From NCBI RefSeq assembly GCF_021462225.1, contig NC_061800.1:18212749-18276748 (forward strand): DNA of 64,000 nucleotides. The letters are read 5' to 3'. The stretch is from Girardinichthys multiradiatus. Taxonomy: Eukaryota > Chordata > Actinopteri > Cyprinodontiformes > Goodeidae. Position numbers and translations under genes: made by a program. Below the pieces are notes generated by a model. That model did not search any database and was not told the origin of the DNA. It saw nothing but the letters and a program-made list of their open reading frames with translations. Shown here one piece after another: positions 10,864 to 22,948 of this stretch (its first letter is position 1; each line of letters begins with the position of its first letter).

Positions 10864-11389
10864 TTCAACCAAACTTCAACCAAAGTTGTCCACCTGGGTC
10901 TGACAGTAGGACCAGGAGAATAAATGAACTAAGGGGACATCATCAGCGAGCTACACAGCTGTCTCTTACAGCACAACAGCAAGCATGAGTCTTCACTGCG
11001 AGTACAGTGGATTTTAGGAAATGCAAAAGCCTTACATAAATGTACCAATAATCACTCTTTATGTTTTTGGCATGTGTTTATACATTAAGAACACTTTTTG
11101 TGTTTTGGAAATAATTTCATAAGAAATGTGATTTTGGATAACTTTCTTACAGTGCCAGCAGTATTTCTCTGTACCCCTGATAAAGATGTGTAAAGATCCT
11201 AAGATGAATTAATCTTTATCTATCTGTATTAAATTATTAATCTTTCTATCTGTAGCATAATCTGACACTGAAGCTGTGAGCAAGCGTTGAGCATGTTTAT
11301 TTAATGAGGAAAATGACCCATGTTTAGAGATGACTTTATACTTTACTTTTTTTTAAGGTGATCAGTGTCTCTAGGCTGTTAATATAACA

Positions 11390-11975
11390 TGGTATGGGCC
11401 ACTTTCATTTAGGCAATGGTGACTAGGTTTGACAAGGATTCATATTGATCTTGCCACTATGCACAGTGAGCAGTATAGTAAAGGAGGAAACTCCAGAGTC
11501 TCCCCATAGAAGCTATACGGCAAACTGTTGCTTAGGCAATGCCAGAAAAGAGCGTTTTTCTGACCTACCATCACAAATGTAAATGTGTGGAGTTTGTTAA
11601 AATCTACTGGAACTTCAATTGGGATGGAGCACTTTGATCAGATGGGACTAATAAAACTGAGCTTTTCAATATCAGATACTCCAGGAAGGTCTGGCATAAA
11701 ACAAGGGATGAATATGTGAAAAAGCACCTCATGCCTCTGTCAGGTACAGACAAGGAACTGTGATCCTGAGGGCTTATTTGTCTTACAAAGATTCGTAACA
11801 TTGATAGAGTGGACGGCATCATGAACACTTATAGGGAGATTGTAATTATAAACCCGGTGGCCTCTGCTAGGAATGTGAAAATGTGTCGTTACTGGGTCCA
11901 TCAACAGCATAATAAGCCACAAAATATGGCCAAGTCAACAAATAAATAATTCGCCAGACACTCAATACATGTCTT
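11390..11975 (+). mobile_element. Tc1-like relic, separate family, internal part
   Basis: Degenerate transposase DNA on the plus strand. It keeps GGAACTTCAATTGGGATGGA, then TTTGATCAGATGGGACTAAT (catalytic block), GATGAATATGTGAAAAAGCA, GGTGGCCTCTGCTAGGAATG and CGTTACTGGGTCCATCAACA (the W-x-FQQDN region). This differs from families A, B and the DD34E copies. No TIRs found; many frame breaks. Confidence 0.75.
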
Positions 11976-12191
11976 CAGATTAGAGTTGGATTTTTAGAAA
12001 GTTATTCAGTGTGAGATTATGGTACCGCAAGAACAGATGGATTTATTTTAAAGCCTTTCACACATTTTGGGCACAAGCACTTTTAAATATGGTCGGCCCC
12101 GTCTCGTTTGGATCCAGCAAAGCATGATCCAGCAAAGCATGAAGCCACTTTGAAAGCTGCCTGGGGGAAGGTTTTGTCAGGAACCATAAGA

Positions 12192-12462
12192 CATTTCTAT
12201 GCAAAAGTCTTAAGTGATTCACCATTTCTTCTTTTATTCGCGTCTATGAGTTTAGACTTTATACCAACATTGCTTTAAACTCTGTGGTTGAGGGGGAAAA
12301 GCAGTCAAGGTAAACCATGAAAGCATTTGAAAAAACCTGAAGAAGTTCATCGAGACTCAAGCTGTATTGACTAAGTACTAAAAGTTTACAAGGTTGCCTA
12401 GCATCTTGCAAGCAAAGTAGAAAGAAATTAGGAGTGGTTTAAAAATTCTGCACAGTACTGTA
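12192..12462. mobile_element. Short Tc1-like MITE relic
   Basis: The left end TATGCAAAAGTCTTAAGTGA and the right end AATTCTGCACAGTACTGTA are degenerate forms of the 'tacagtactgtgcaaaagtcttaggc' terminus common in fish Tc1-like elements. Only ~270 bp and no transposase. Confidence 0.55.
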
Positions 12463-12646
12463 TGTTTTATCTGGTAGACAAAAAAAATCATCAGGCAGTA
12501 GCCCAAAATATGAAACTCTTTCTTTTCCTTTTGTGGGGCTATCTAACTGCAGGAAAACCTCAGAAAAATTTATATTTTTCTTAATTTCCAAAATAAACTA
12601 AGTCATCCTCATAAATATGTAGTAAATCCTAAAAGCATGGTCTCAC

Positions 12647-13196
12647 CTTTGCCCTGGCTTTTGGCCTCTTCCAGTAGAGGTAGCATGATAGCATTGTTGA
12701 GGCTGGAGGGTGATCGCACTGCAGTGGTGTACATGAGGGGCAGTGACTGTACCACAACTGGGATGCGGTGAACATGGCCGGCCAGCTTCCCGGCTCTGTG
12801 CAGGCTCAGAGGGCTGGACGGAGGCGGCGGCACAGACTGCAGAATGTGCAAATACGGCTGACCTCTCACCCCACTTCCGGGGGCGACCAGCGGGCCTGGT
12901 GTGAGCACTGAAGAGGCAGAGGTGATAACTGACGGAGAAGACGAGGAGGAGGAGGATGACGACAATGAAGACGGGGAGAAGGCTGATCTGTGGGGGGGCG
13001 ACGATGAGGAGGTTGTGCTAGTGGTGTTGGTGGATAAGGAGGAGGGGCGGGGCTTGTTGATTGACAGGTCCACGGGTTCTGTCTGTGTGTGGAAGTGGAG
13101 GTCGTGAGCAAGCAGATCTTCAGGGGGTTCAGATTTTACTCTGCTGAGGAAGAAGGGGACGCCATCCATCGCAGTGTAAGGGCGAACTTTAGGTGA
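12647..13196 (-). CDS. klf12: klf12 central coding exon (CtBP-binding repression region)
   Basis: Internal exon of Krüppel-like factor 12, a nuclear zinc-finger repressor that binds CACCC/GC-rich promoters. It encodes 183 residues plus one base. In order: a TAMDGVPFFLSRVKSEPPED block (exon residues 8-27) with a VKSE sumoylation-type motif; the CtBP-recruiting PVDLS motif (41-45) within TEPVDLSINKPR; a Ser/Thr/Pro tract (about 52-90) containing a nine-serine run; then VLTPGPLVAPGSGVRGQPYL (97-116) and HVHRIPVVVQSLPLMYT (141-157), ending MLPLLEEAKSQGK. These match KLF12 better than KLF3 or KLF8. The acceptor is a pyrimidine-rich tract ending CACAG before 13196; the donor is AAAG/GTGAGA after 12647. 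The exon starts in phase 0 and ends in phase 1. An open frame runs into the intron on both sides, but the splice sites and family match set the limits. The downstream zinc-finger exons are not in the window. Which paralogue (klf12a or klf12b) cannot be told. Confidence 0.95.
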
Positions 13197-14193
13197 CTGT
13201 GGGAGTAAAAACAAAAAGGACGTTAAGAGTTTTGTTATGTCAAAGCTGTAAAAATGCATTAACCTGCGACACACAGGAAGGAAAAAACAAACAAGTGAAA
13301 CCACAGGCAAAAAAAGCAGCTGAAATCTAATCTCTCACCGTCAGTGAGGCCAAAAAGGTGCACATTAATAAATTAGGGTCAAAGATAATTGTTTCTGCCA
13401 AAATTGCTCTCCAGAAATAATTACTCAGTATGATAGCAATGTCTGAAAAGGCATATGGATTGACATTTATATAGAAAGAAGCAGCATTAACTCGAGCAAC
13501 CTAAAATGCAGGAGTAAAGATAGTGTCGCTCACACTCGCCTCTTCTAGTCTTTCTTTTCTCTTGGCGTGGGCAGCGCTTTCTCCCTCTTCCTCCTGTTTT
13601 CCATGACTCCCACTCAAATACAGCTCTCTTGGCTACCCATGTATCTCTCCTAAATCTCCATTTTTGTGGAAAAACATCATATGGGCTCAATTTCCTGACC
13701 GTCTCCCTCTGTCTCTCAGGCGAATGGCCTCCAAAGGCCTACGCTGGTGGCTCGAGGAACCCTCGGCACATCTTTGACTGAACACCGAGCAGATTGGGAC
13801 ACGACCGTTCTATCTATCTGCAAGGTTCAGGGTACGGTGCCCTCTCTGCTGTTATCTGTTCCTGTAAACTTCCAGACTTTAGCCCCTCCTTGACATCACA
13901 GTTTTTATTAGAAAATACAGTAATTTCTTCTAAGTCTGATGTGGCTATAAGTCTTGAGGCACTTTGTTCAATGAGTATGTAAAGAGCACTGAGCAGAAGC
14001 TGTATCACAATCTCAAGCCTAAAGTAAAAAAACTCCTAAAATTAACAACAGCAGGAGACACAATCTTTGCACCGAGTATTTAAAGCCTCTTCTTTCTATT
14101 TTAGACTCACATTTCTTTCTCCGTACGTAATGTTAGGGCTTGAGCTTGTGGTGAATTTAACATCATTTTGAAAGAGTGTGGGAGCATTTTTTA
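13197..14193 (-). other. klf12: klf12 intron between the two coding exons, proximal part
   Basis: Unique-looking intron sequence. A GC-richer stretch at about 13530-13800 with short overlapping frames shows no protein family. No repeat recognised before the Tc1-like relic at 14194. Confidence 0.6.
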
Positions 14194-15573
14194 TGCAGTG
14201 GTTCCTTGCAAAAAGATTCATACCTTTTGAAAGTTTTATATTATATCATATTACAACCACAAACTTTAATATATTTTATTGGGATTTCATGATACACCAA
14301 TTAAGCATGATTGTGCAAAAAGAAAACAAAGGATGCATCTAATAAGTGTGAAGAAGTGTAAATATCAGAACCACTTTTCTCTGTGATTACAGTCCAATTG
14401 TTTTGGGCTATGACTCTACAGTCATTGGACATATGGAGACTCAAACGTTTGCCCATTGTTCTTTGAGGAATTAATCAAGTTCAGACAAAGTGCCTGAACA
14501 TCAATTTTCAAGTCTTAGTGTGGATTTACGGTTGGATTTAGGTGTTTGACTGGGTCGTTCTAACACACGAGCATGCGTTGATTTAAACAGTACTGGCTGT
14601 ATGTTTATGGTAATTTTCTTGCTGGAAGGTGAACCCTTCACTACAGTCTCAAGTCTTTTGCAGCCCCTTACTGCTTACAGTCCACGGTTGAGCCTTATGA
14701 GCTCCTTTCATCTTCCCATCCATTTAACCAGCTTCCCTGTCCCTACTGAAGAAAAACATCCTCACAGCAAGATGCTGCCACCACCATGTTTTATGTAAAG
14801 ATAGGTTGTTTAGGGTAATGTACAGCATTCCAGCAACAAGGTTTTGTTTTTTTTACATGTAAGCCAAAAAGTAATATTTTTGTTTTATCAGAGCTGAGCA
14901 CCTTTCACATGTTAGGTGTGTGCCCCTCATGGGCTGTGGCAAACTGCAAACGGGTGGTCTACAAACAGGCCAGATTTGTGGAAGGCACAACTGACTGTGT
15001 TGACAGATTCTCCCACCTGAGCCTTAAATCTCCGCAGCTCCTCCAGACTTACCATGATCCTTTCGATTGCTTCTCTGATTAATACTACCCTGGTTCGGCC
15101 TCATTTTAGGTGTATGGCCATGTATTGGTAGATCTGCAGTTGTGGCACACTCTTTCCATTTTAGATAATTTATTGAAGAGTGCATTGTGTCATAAGCTCT
15201 GCTCTAAATCTCTCCACCACTGAGGCTTTTAAAGAACAGATGTCTTTACACATGTACTTACTGATCAAATTAAACAGCATGAGCTTAATTTACCAATTAG
15301 ATGACTTAAAAAAGGTAGTTGTTTGCACAGGATTCTATTCAGTGGTATCAGAGTTAAAGGACTGAACACAAACAAACACCACCCTTTTAACATTTATGTT
15401 ATAGATAATGTATCCTTTGCTTCCTCTTCTATGGAATGCACTACTATGTAGTTATAAAGTAGTTTTTATTGGTCTATCACAGAAAATCCCAATAAAATAC
15501 ATTGAGGTTTGTGATTGTAAACTGACAAAATATCAAAAACTTCAAGAGGTGTGAATATTTTTACAAGGTAGTG
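14194..15573 (-). mobile_element. Tc1-like relic, family A, both ends present
   Basis: Flanked by TA. The ends are inverted over about 100 bp: left TTGCAAAAAGATTCATACCT and right complement TTGTAAAAATATTCACACCT, each followed by a TTGGGATTT-type block. Inside, AAGATGCTGCCACCACCATG (about 14769-14788) is the antisense of the HGGGSI transposase motif, so the dead transposase lay on the minus strand. No long frame survives. Confidence 0.8.
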
Positions 15574-18500
15574 TACTTATAGTCCAGATTTGTAAATTTC
15601 AACAATCGATTTCAGCTGAATCTCCTTGCTGTATAACTCGCCCCCAGTTGTAAATCAAATGGTGCCGATAGCCTCAGGACCTTTGTGGGGTTCAGCTCAG
15701 CGCCACTGCTATAAGGTCTACATTCAGAGTGCATGACAGTCTGGTTAATATTTGCCCCCCACAATGCACTTTCCAAATAGAGGCCTTTAAGACCATATTT
15801 ACTCAACTTTATGTAAGGCCATCCTACACAAAACACAACGTGAATGATTTTAAAATGAAAAAGAGCTAAATCCCACTCTATATAGAGAAAACAGACAAGA
15901 TGATCCTTTTTTTTTTTTCTTAGCAGTAGAGTTCAGCAGTCAGAGTCTTCCCCGAAGGAGTTGACCATTTATAGCCAATAGTTATTAAGTTATAACGGGC
16001 GGGGCAGGCTCTTCCTTTCAGAGGTCGCTCTCAGAAAAACAGGGAAGATTTGACTGGGAGAACAAACCCCTTTAATAAGATATCCCTTATAATTAAATCA
16101 AATACAGACAAGACCCAAAGTTTCAATAGCAGGAAATTGTACCCTGTGTGGACAGACTGACTATTGAGCTGCTTTATAATAATTAGTAATTTATATATAT
16201 TTATTGAAATATTACATTTATCAAACTGTGTTGTGACACAATTTACAGTACTCACAAGATTGCACAGAATAGATGTAATGAAAGTTTACTTTTCCAATGA
16301 TAAAAAAGGCTTAATTAATAAATTAATCTTTTGTTGCAGTGACTTAATCTCACAGTCAAAAAAAAGTTAAATCCCACCTGTAATTTGAGTTCATTTATTT
16401 AGTGGGAAGAAAATTCCACTTTAGGAAATAATTGTTTTTAGCAACATCACCTATGCCACCAAAACACCAGCACCCCAAACAAATAAGATAAATATAAGTC
16501 AATGATTTTCTTTTTCATCTTTTTTATTTGTTCATTTTTTAATCAGTAATCAGTGACTTCGTATTTCCCTAGGCTACAAATATCACATGGCACAAATAAG
16601 ACAAATGATCTTTATAAGTCAAGCAAATAGCTCATTGCCTGAAATGGCTTGTATTAACTGCCAGAGCAATAATAGAAAAAAATAAATCAACTGGAACTGT
16701 GGCAAACTGGGCTGGACGAGCACCCAGGTTTATCTTGCCGTCCAAGTGATGAGGATGGTAAGAGGGCTGAAAAGATTCTCTAGAAGTCGTTATTAACCAA
16801 CTGCTGCAAAGAGCAGCGTCTTGGGAGGACCAACATTTCACAATAACAATTGTTTTAATGCATTTGTAACATGATGCACAAATAAATTGGCTGATGACTG
16901 GAACTGGCAGATTTCCTACCTTGACTGGCCCTCACTGCTGACCAGCTGGTCATAAAGAATTTAAAAAGAGCTCCCGATCAATTAACACATTATATGTTGG
17001 ATTTGGAGATATCTGGATTTGGGTATGGATCTACATACACATGGTGATTGATGTTAATAGTTCATTTAAGATGCTACCAACATTTTGATCATTTTGTCTT
17101 GGTTTTTAAATAGTAAAACCATGTTTCACAGTGACTGCTCTCTCACATACAGTGTGACGTTGCCTTATAATATAAACAATTAATGACAACAGGAAGGCTA
17201 GAAAAATGTCTTGAATCCTGTTCCTATATCTTCTTATATCAAAGCCCTTAAAAAATCTGGAACAGGGTGAAACTGGTCAAAGCAGTTCAAACTTTACAAA
17301 ACCCACAAATCGGAGCTAGGCCACAGATTTATGATCGGTGCATCTCCACTTTTCTACACATCTTTACAATCTGTAATAACTGTTGTGAACTGCTTTATAT
17401 AATGGGGAACTGATACCAATTTGGTATCGACATTTTTTTTTTGCTTTAGAAAGTTTGAAAATAAAAACTGAAAGGACAAAAACGCTGGAAGATTTTGTTC
17501 CCGATACTTCCCAAAGTGATCTCTCCAAGCGGTGGCCAGGTAGCCTTATCTGTTACCAGGGTTAAAGCTGTTCCACTAAGACAAAACAGTAAAAGACAGT
17601 AAGCTGTGTCTGTTAATCATGAACTAAAAAAAGAAAAAAAACATCTCAGATTTAGGACCATAAATGGAAATATTGGACAAGGCTGACTTTGCCTAATATA
17701 AAGCGAGGCAGTGAAAGAAAACAAAAATCAATGCCACTGTAACTCTGTTTAAGTGAAATCAAGCAAATAACATGCAAGTTAAAATTCAACCTGGTTCTGT
17801 GAAAAAGTGACCACCCTACTTCCCAATCATGCCCTCCCGTGACTAACAAAGTCTGGTTGTTTATTCCTTTTCGTTTATTCCTCTGGAGGTTTAGGCTCAT
17901 TTTCCTGTTATGAAAGATTGAACAACAGTAAGTCACTGAGAAGGTTTTCTATGTCACTTCTGTAGAATATGCAAACAATAACTATGCTGCATTTCACAAA
18001 ACACACTAACCAGAAACTGGTGCTTTTTGGGGCTTGGTTCACAAACAACTCTCAACCAACAGAAATGGAAAAACTGAAGCCACCTCCAGTCTCGTTTTGA
18101 CAGATGCAAACACACACAAGCGCAATCCTGTGCGCACACTGACACACAGCTACGCCCGACCTGCCCGTTTGCTTCTGTCCTCACGCATTGTCTTTATTAG
18201 GGGATACTGGTTAGCTGGGCAGATTTTCCAGCCCCTTGCAGGCGAATCGTCTAACGAGGCAGACCATTTCCAGCAAAGGCTTGGCCCGGTGCCACTCAAA
18301 TGAAGACCACATTTCTGCAGCAGTGTAAACTGTCTGCATCTGCCATCTAAAGGGGAAGCTCAGTCTGTTAGGGCAAGATTGGATCTCGGAGCACTTCAAA
18401 GCTGTGTGGGCTGCAGTGCTCACATCCTGTCTGTGACTGACATCACTACAAGGGAAATGATTTCAAACCCCAGGTATTAGGTAGTATCGCAGGAGCCCAG

Positions 18501-19824
18501 CTCTCAAAGCATTGAGCCACAGCTGAGTGCAGGACACCCAGAAAAGCAATCACCTGCTGCCCCTTTTCTCAACTTCTTAGATGTGGTGAGGCAGATCATT
18601 TTCTCATCAACATGATATAGCCGAACAAATTTCCTCCAGATCTGTGACAACCTGATGGCTTATTAGAAGCCGGTATTTATCTAACACATAGGAAAGTGCT
18701 ATAATCTTCTTCCATAAAAATCTGTTGGTTATAAATTATAAGTGAAAATATTACTGATATTTTATGACGTAAATTGATCATGTCTGAACACTAATTTATC
18801 CAGATTAAAAATATTAAGTGCCTTGCACCCACTGAACACAGCTGTGACAGCAACACAGAGCCACACGGACCTGGTAACCAAGCAACAGCTTCACAATAAC
18901 AGGACCACTTCATTTCTAGGTATGTCAGAACAGGGATCGAGGATAATGTACAGTATGTGAGCCATAAAAGCAGAGCTAAAGCCAGTACACATTGGGAAAT
19001 TACATACAATTCTGTTATGTACCTTGGCAGCTCAAAATTTGGGATAGAATACCATTATTTCTAGATAAATGCACCAGTCAGCAAATTTTCTTTGTTCTTT
19101 ATCCCAGTGGTTCCCAAAGTTGATGCTGAAACACTAAAGATTATTGCTAAGAGCATATTTTGTCATAATTATTACAAGAGATAAAAAGAGAAGCCCTTAC
19201 TGGATAAAATTAGATCAATGGTTGTGGTGTCTGTTGGTAATGTCATTGTGTCCCGGCTTAATTAGCTTAGTACCATGTTTCTATGTCTGAACCAGTGATG
19301 GTTGGGGTCACAAGTCTATGTCTCAGCTATTTTGTTGGGCACAGGCTGACGAAATGGGGAAGCGCTGCTTTATCAGTTTTAGCAAATGTAAGAATGTTGA
19401 AAGGTTTAGCAGGCTTTTTGATAATGATCCTAAAAATGATCGAAAAAAGGTAATTCTATCAGCAAGATACCAAAGGGGTTTTGTTAAAAGGAGGAGAATA
19501 ACAAGAGACTACTGCTTTACATTTTAACCACAAAATAAATCTCTTGCAGTCTTTATTCAGTAAAAATCTGGAGCTCGGCAGATTAGTATTTGCACATGAA
19601 ATGTAGATAGGTAAGGAAGCTTTGGAAGGAAAGGAAAAAAATCTGGATTAAAATATTTCTGACTTTTTTTTTTTTTGTTCTGCCCAGAAAGGCAATTGAA
19701 AAAAGTTGTTTTACAGACTCGTTTTCTAAGTCTGACCACATTATCTTTTTCTCATGACTTTAGAAGTTAGCTGCAAGTAAAAAAAAAATAAAAATCTAGA
19801 TTAAAATAAATGGTATGTTAAATG
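15574..19824 (-). other. klf12: klf12 intron, largely unique sequence
   Basis: No transposon ends recognised over 4.2 kb. A CCAAT-type AGCCAATAG (15973-15981) and a GGGCGGGG GC box (15997-16004) lie about 20 bp apart, which could mark a regulatory site. The short open frames here are not protein-like. Candidate ground for conserved non-coding elements. Confidence 0.5.
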
Positions 19825-20085
19825 GCCTGCACTTGCATAGCGATTTATCAAGTCCCGAAAGACCCCAAAGCACTTAACACTACAATCAGCCTTCCACCCA
19901 TTCATACACTGACAAGCTACATTTTAGCCACAGACTGACAGAAGTGAGGCTGGCATACAAGCAGCGTCACCAAGGCCTCTGACCACAGGCAAGGCAGGTA
20001 AAGTGTCTTGCCCAAGGACACAACGACTGAGACAAATAGAGCGGTGTTTCGAACCGACAACCTACTGGTTACAGGACAAACTTTT
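19825..20085. repeat. Dispersed LINE/SINE-type fish repeat
   Basis: Contains AAAGCACTTAACACTACAAT, CACCCATTCATACACTGACA, GTCTTGCCCAAGGACACAAC and GTTTCGAACCGACAACCTAC, a widespread teleost repeat. Its flanks carry related copies of CTGCCC(A/C)GAAAGGCAA followed by TGAAAAAA (about 19680 and 20095), so it may have inserted within a small duplicated segment. Confidence 0.65.
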
Positions 20086-20343
20086 TTTTTTGTACTGCCC
20101 CGAAAGGCAAGTGAAAAAAAATTTTTTTGAGAGGTTTCTTTTCTGTTTGTTGTTTCTTGTAATACTTTGCTCTGCCAATAGAGGCACTGGAGGAAAACCA
20201 CAAGCCTTCAGTAACAGCTGTGTTGTTCAAATGGATGGTGTAAATGAGATTGTTGTAAAGTTAATAAAAACAAAAAACACAGTAAAAGCAGATAAATAGT
20301 GACAAATGACCAAATGACAATTGCTCATCATGACTGCTCTTTC

Positions 20344-20369
20344 TTGGGACCAAGAAATCTTGGTCCCAA
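20344..20369. repeat. Perfect 11-bp inverted repeat, 4-nt loop
   Basis: TTGGGACCAAG, loop AAAT, then CTTGGTCCCAA. A compact hairpin in intronic DNA with no other signal around it. Confidence 0.9.
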
Positions 20370-20859
20370 ATGGCCTTAAAACTTGCTGTCAGTACATGCT
20401 ATTCATAACTTGTCACAATAAATTAGAAAGGGGTATGATAAATCACAAGGCAAAAATTTAAATATTGACCCTTTAATAATTGTATTTTGTATTATGTATT
20501 TTGTTTTTACTTTAGTGACATCAGCTGATTAAAAACTCTTTACCTCAATCAACAGAGCAGTAAAAAATCTTGGTTTATTTCTCAAAGTGAAAACAAATGG
20601 TTTCTATCATCTCATTTTTCCAAGTGTGTAGTTTTGTAATACCTCTTCTGTCCACAAAAGGAGTGGCACAGCCAGCCAGCCAGCTGGATGAAAGTGAGTG
20701 CAGAAAGTTATGTTTTGTTTAAAAAAAATCTATAAGTCTGTTTTTAAAATATGTTTTTGGATTGGATATTTGACCTTAAAACAGCATATGTGGAGCCAGT
20801 CCTTTAAAAATGCTTTTAAATTCACTACGTTGGTTTTAATGACGCACTTAATTCAAGCG

Positions 20860-21260
20860 CAGGAACCTTTATCACAGTTCATAAAGCATAGTGTCGGTAG
20901 TAGTATCATGGTTTGGGCTTGTTTTGCTGCATTTCCTCCAGGAGGTCTTGGTGAAACAGAAATGTAAGAAAAATGCCTCAACATCTGAATCTAGTCAGAA
21001 AGTTTGTAATACACCAAGACAAAGACCCAAAACAAGCATGTCACCATTCCAAATACGTTAACACAAAAATTAGCATTAATGTTTTGAAATGACCAACTAG
21101 GGTGCCCGGCCTTACTCCTACAGAAATGCTGTGGAAAAACATGAAGTCAGCAACTCATGTTAAGATTGGAAGTGGGTCTGCATGGATGAATGAGCTTAAA
21201 TTCCTTCAAGCTGATACCCAAGGCTGATCAACAGTCACTGGAAACATTTAGGTGGAGTTA
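20860..21260 (+). mobile_element. Tc1-like relic, transposase core and C-terminus
   Basis: Plus-strand remnants: VGSSIMVWACFAAFPPGGLG near 20892-20951, then degenerate DNA for the QDNDPKH-type region (ACACCAAGACAAAGACCCAA) and the SPDLNPIE region near 21100. Frameshifts and stops separate the blocks. No TIRs identified. Another Tc1-like lineage. Confidence 0.7.
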
Positions 21261-22074
21261 ATTGTGCTTAAGGGAGTCATGCCACATACCAAAAGGAAAA
21301 GGTTGCTTTTCAGGACGTCAGTTGTGCATTAATGACTCATTTTACGATCTACACATAGATCTTCTGTAAAGAATCTGAAGTTTGACATTTCAGGATTATA
21401 GAGAAAGTGTAAAAGATTCACAAACTTCATCATTGTCAGTACTCACAAGGCTTGTAGTGAGAAGAACCTTCTCTGTAGGACAAATTTGTATTGAGTGATA
21501 ACAGTGACACAGAGATAAGATACATCTCTTTAAGTAATATATGTCCAAGGCCAACCATTAATAAATATCTAACTAGAGCTTTAAATGGAAAGCAGTAGAA
21601 CAGAATTGTTTGCGCAGATTCACGTGCAAGAAACAGATATTATTCATGTGTTTGACAGAAAGCCTGGCAAGAGAGGATGAAGGGAAACTGAGTGACGTAA
21701 AGATGCAGGAACAGACAAAGCCAGATAAGATTTGGAGTTTCCCATGCAAACCCTCCTCCCTAGAGCAGTGACTACATCTGCGCACTAACCCCCACCTCCT
21801 TGCTTGCAAGGACTTTGTTGGCCCCAGTCACCTTTCAAAAAGACCCCAATGCATTCCTGTTCCAGCTGTGGCTCTCCTCCCCTTTTCGTGGTTTGTCTCT
21901 TTTCCCTCTGCCTACCACCATGCTCCCCAACCACTCCTCGTAGCCCCCACATTCACTAGCTCAGGCCTGGGAGTGATTATCAGCTCATTGCCAGGAGGAC
22001 GAAGAGAAGAAAAGGAAAACAGAGAAGAAAAAAATGCAAAAAAGGAATTGTCTGGAAAATAACAGCTCTCTTAC
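21261..22074 (-). other. klf12: klf12 intron downstream of the small exon
   Basis: Apparently unique sequence up to the donor of the exon at 22075. No features beyond short chance frames. Confidence 0.6.
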
Positions 22075-22157
22075 CCCTTGTTCCGATTCCAGGGGCTCGG
22101 CTTTGACTCGGACTGGAGGCATTCCGTCAAGCATTAACATCCTGTTTCTTAGGCTGC
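22075..22157 (-). CDS. klf12: klf12 first recognisable coding exon
   Basis: An 83-bp exon encoding (G)SLRNRMLMLDGMPPVRVKAE followed by PLESEQG, which matches the N-terminal MLMLDGMP...LESEQG block of KLF12. It contains VKAE, a second sumoylation-type motif. The acceptor is TTCACAG before 22157 and the donor is AAGGG/GTAAGA after 22075. The exon ends in phase 0, so EQG joins directly to SPK of the exon at 13196, the same join as in mammalian KLF12. Its first two bases complete a codon begun upstream, so an earlier exon exists. Mammalian KLF12 has about 20 residues before MLMLDG; I found no exon for them between here and 49.4 kb. The transcript may start translation at the Met in this exon, as the equivalent region of KLF3 does, or a small exon may have escaped me. 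Confidence 0.9.
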
Positions 22158-22948
22158 CTGTGAAGAAACACAGAGGAGGTGTAAGACGGGTGTTTTGGCA
22201 TGACTAAGCTGGTCCCATACTTAGTTATTCACACATTGACATCCACAATGTAGTACCTGCGTCCAATGGGAAATGGGCATGTTTTAAATAGAGATTCAGA
22301 ATTCAGGTTGAAAATCATTACATCAAAGATGCGCACACACTGTAGAAAGCCAGTACGCACGCTGCAAGTCTCCTTAATCATTCCTAACATCCTTGTTCGC
22401 TGCTGTGAAGCTTATGCAATAACACTGATTACAATCCTCTCAAGTCATTATTGGAATACAAACTCAAGCTGTGACATCATCTAAAAAAAGACAGGAGTTT
22501 CACTGACCACTAACATAAAGAAAATAATGACTACATACAATAAAAGCTTTGATCTGAACTTTTTCCCTCATACAATGTGTTACCATAATGCACAAACACA
22601 ATATTTGCACATTAGTTAATCCCTTCTGCCTCATCATGTTATTTAAAACAGCCAGCATAGCCTGCCTCCTCAGTTCCACGCTGCAGCTTTAAGAGGGATA
22701 GTCAAATGGAGCCAATGACAACAATGCCTGTTCCGTATCCCCTCAGCTGGAGCCGACCTGAGGTAACCCTCCCTCTTATTATTTTAGCGGCTCTACATGG
22801 AGGAATGCAAGCAAGACAAATAGACTCTAAACATCTCTTTTACTCTCCACTGCTGGCACCGCCAGCCGGAGGTTGTGTCTCGGTCTTTGGAGTCAGCAGC
22901 AACGAGGCCATTGCAATCACAAATGTGAAACAAGTGATGGAGTATATA
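22158..22948 (-). other. klf12: klf12 intron upstream of the small exon
   Basis: Includes the acceptor of the 22075-22157 exon. A frame at 22706-22900 continues into the Tc1-like relic and is not protein-like. No repeat recognised. Confidence 0.55.

Larger units (their letters stand above)
9407..11179 (+). mobile_element. Degenerate hAT transposon split by a mariner-like insertion
   Basis: The left end CAGGGGTCCCCAAA is a typical hAT terminus. The first 500 bp and the DNA after 10863 carry pieces of one hAT transposase: a BED-type finger segment (FICSESVGFIKSGNLE) before the insertion, and FNQTSTK followed by INELRGHHQRATQ...LTAQQQA after it, the expected continuation in ZBED/GTF2IRD2-related hAT proteins. 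The right end is set at TACCCCTG (11172-11179), which resembles an inverted hAT terminus, but I see no matching 8-bp target duplication, so this limit is uncertain. Most of the transposase is missing. Confidence 0.7.

Noticed and set aside
12901..13107. Acidic plus-strand frame (EDEEEEDDDNEDGE) opposite the klf12 exon
   Set aside because: Antisense shadow of the klf12 serine-rich tract.
14601..14798. 65-codon plus-strand frame at 14601
   Set aside because: Lies antisense within a Tc1-like relic; it is the complement of the destroyed transposase.
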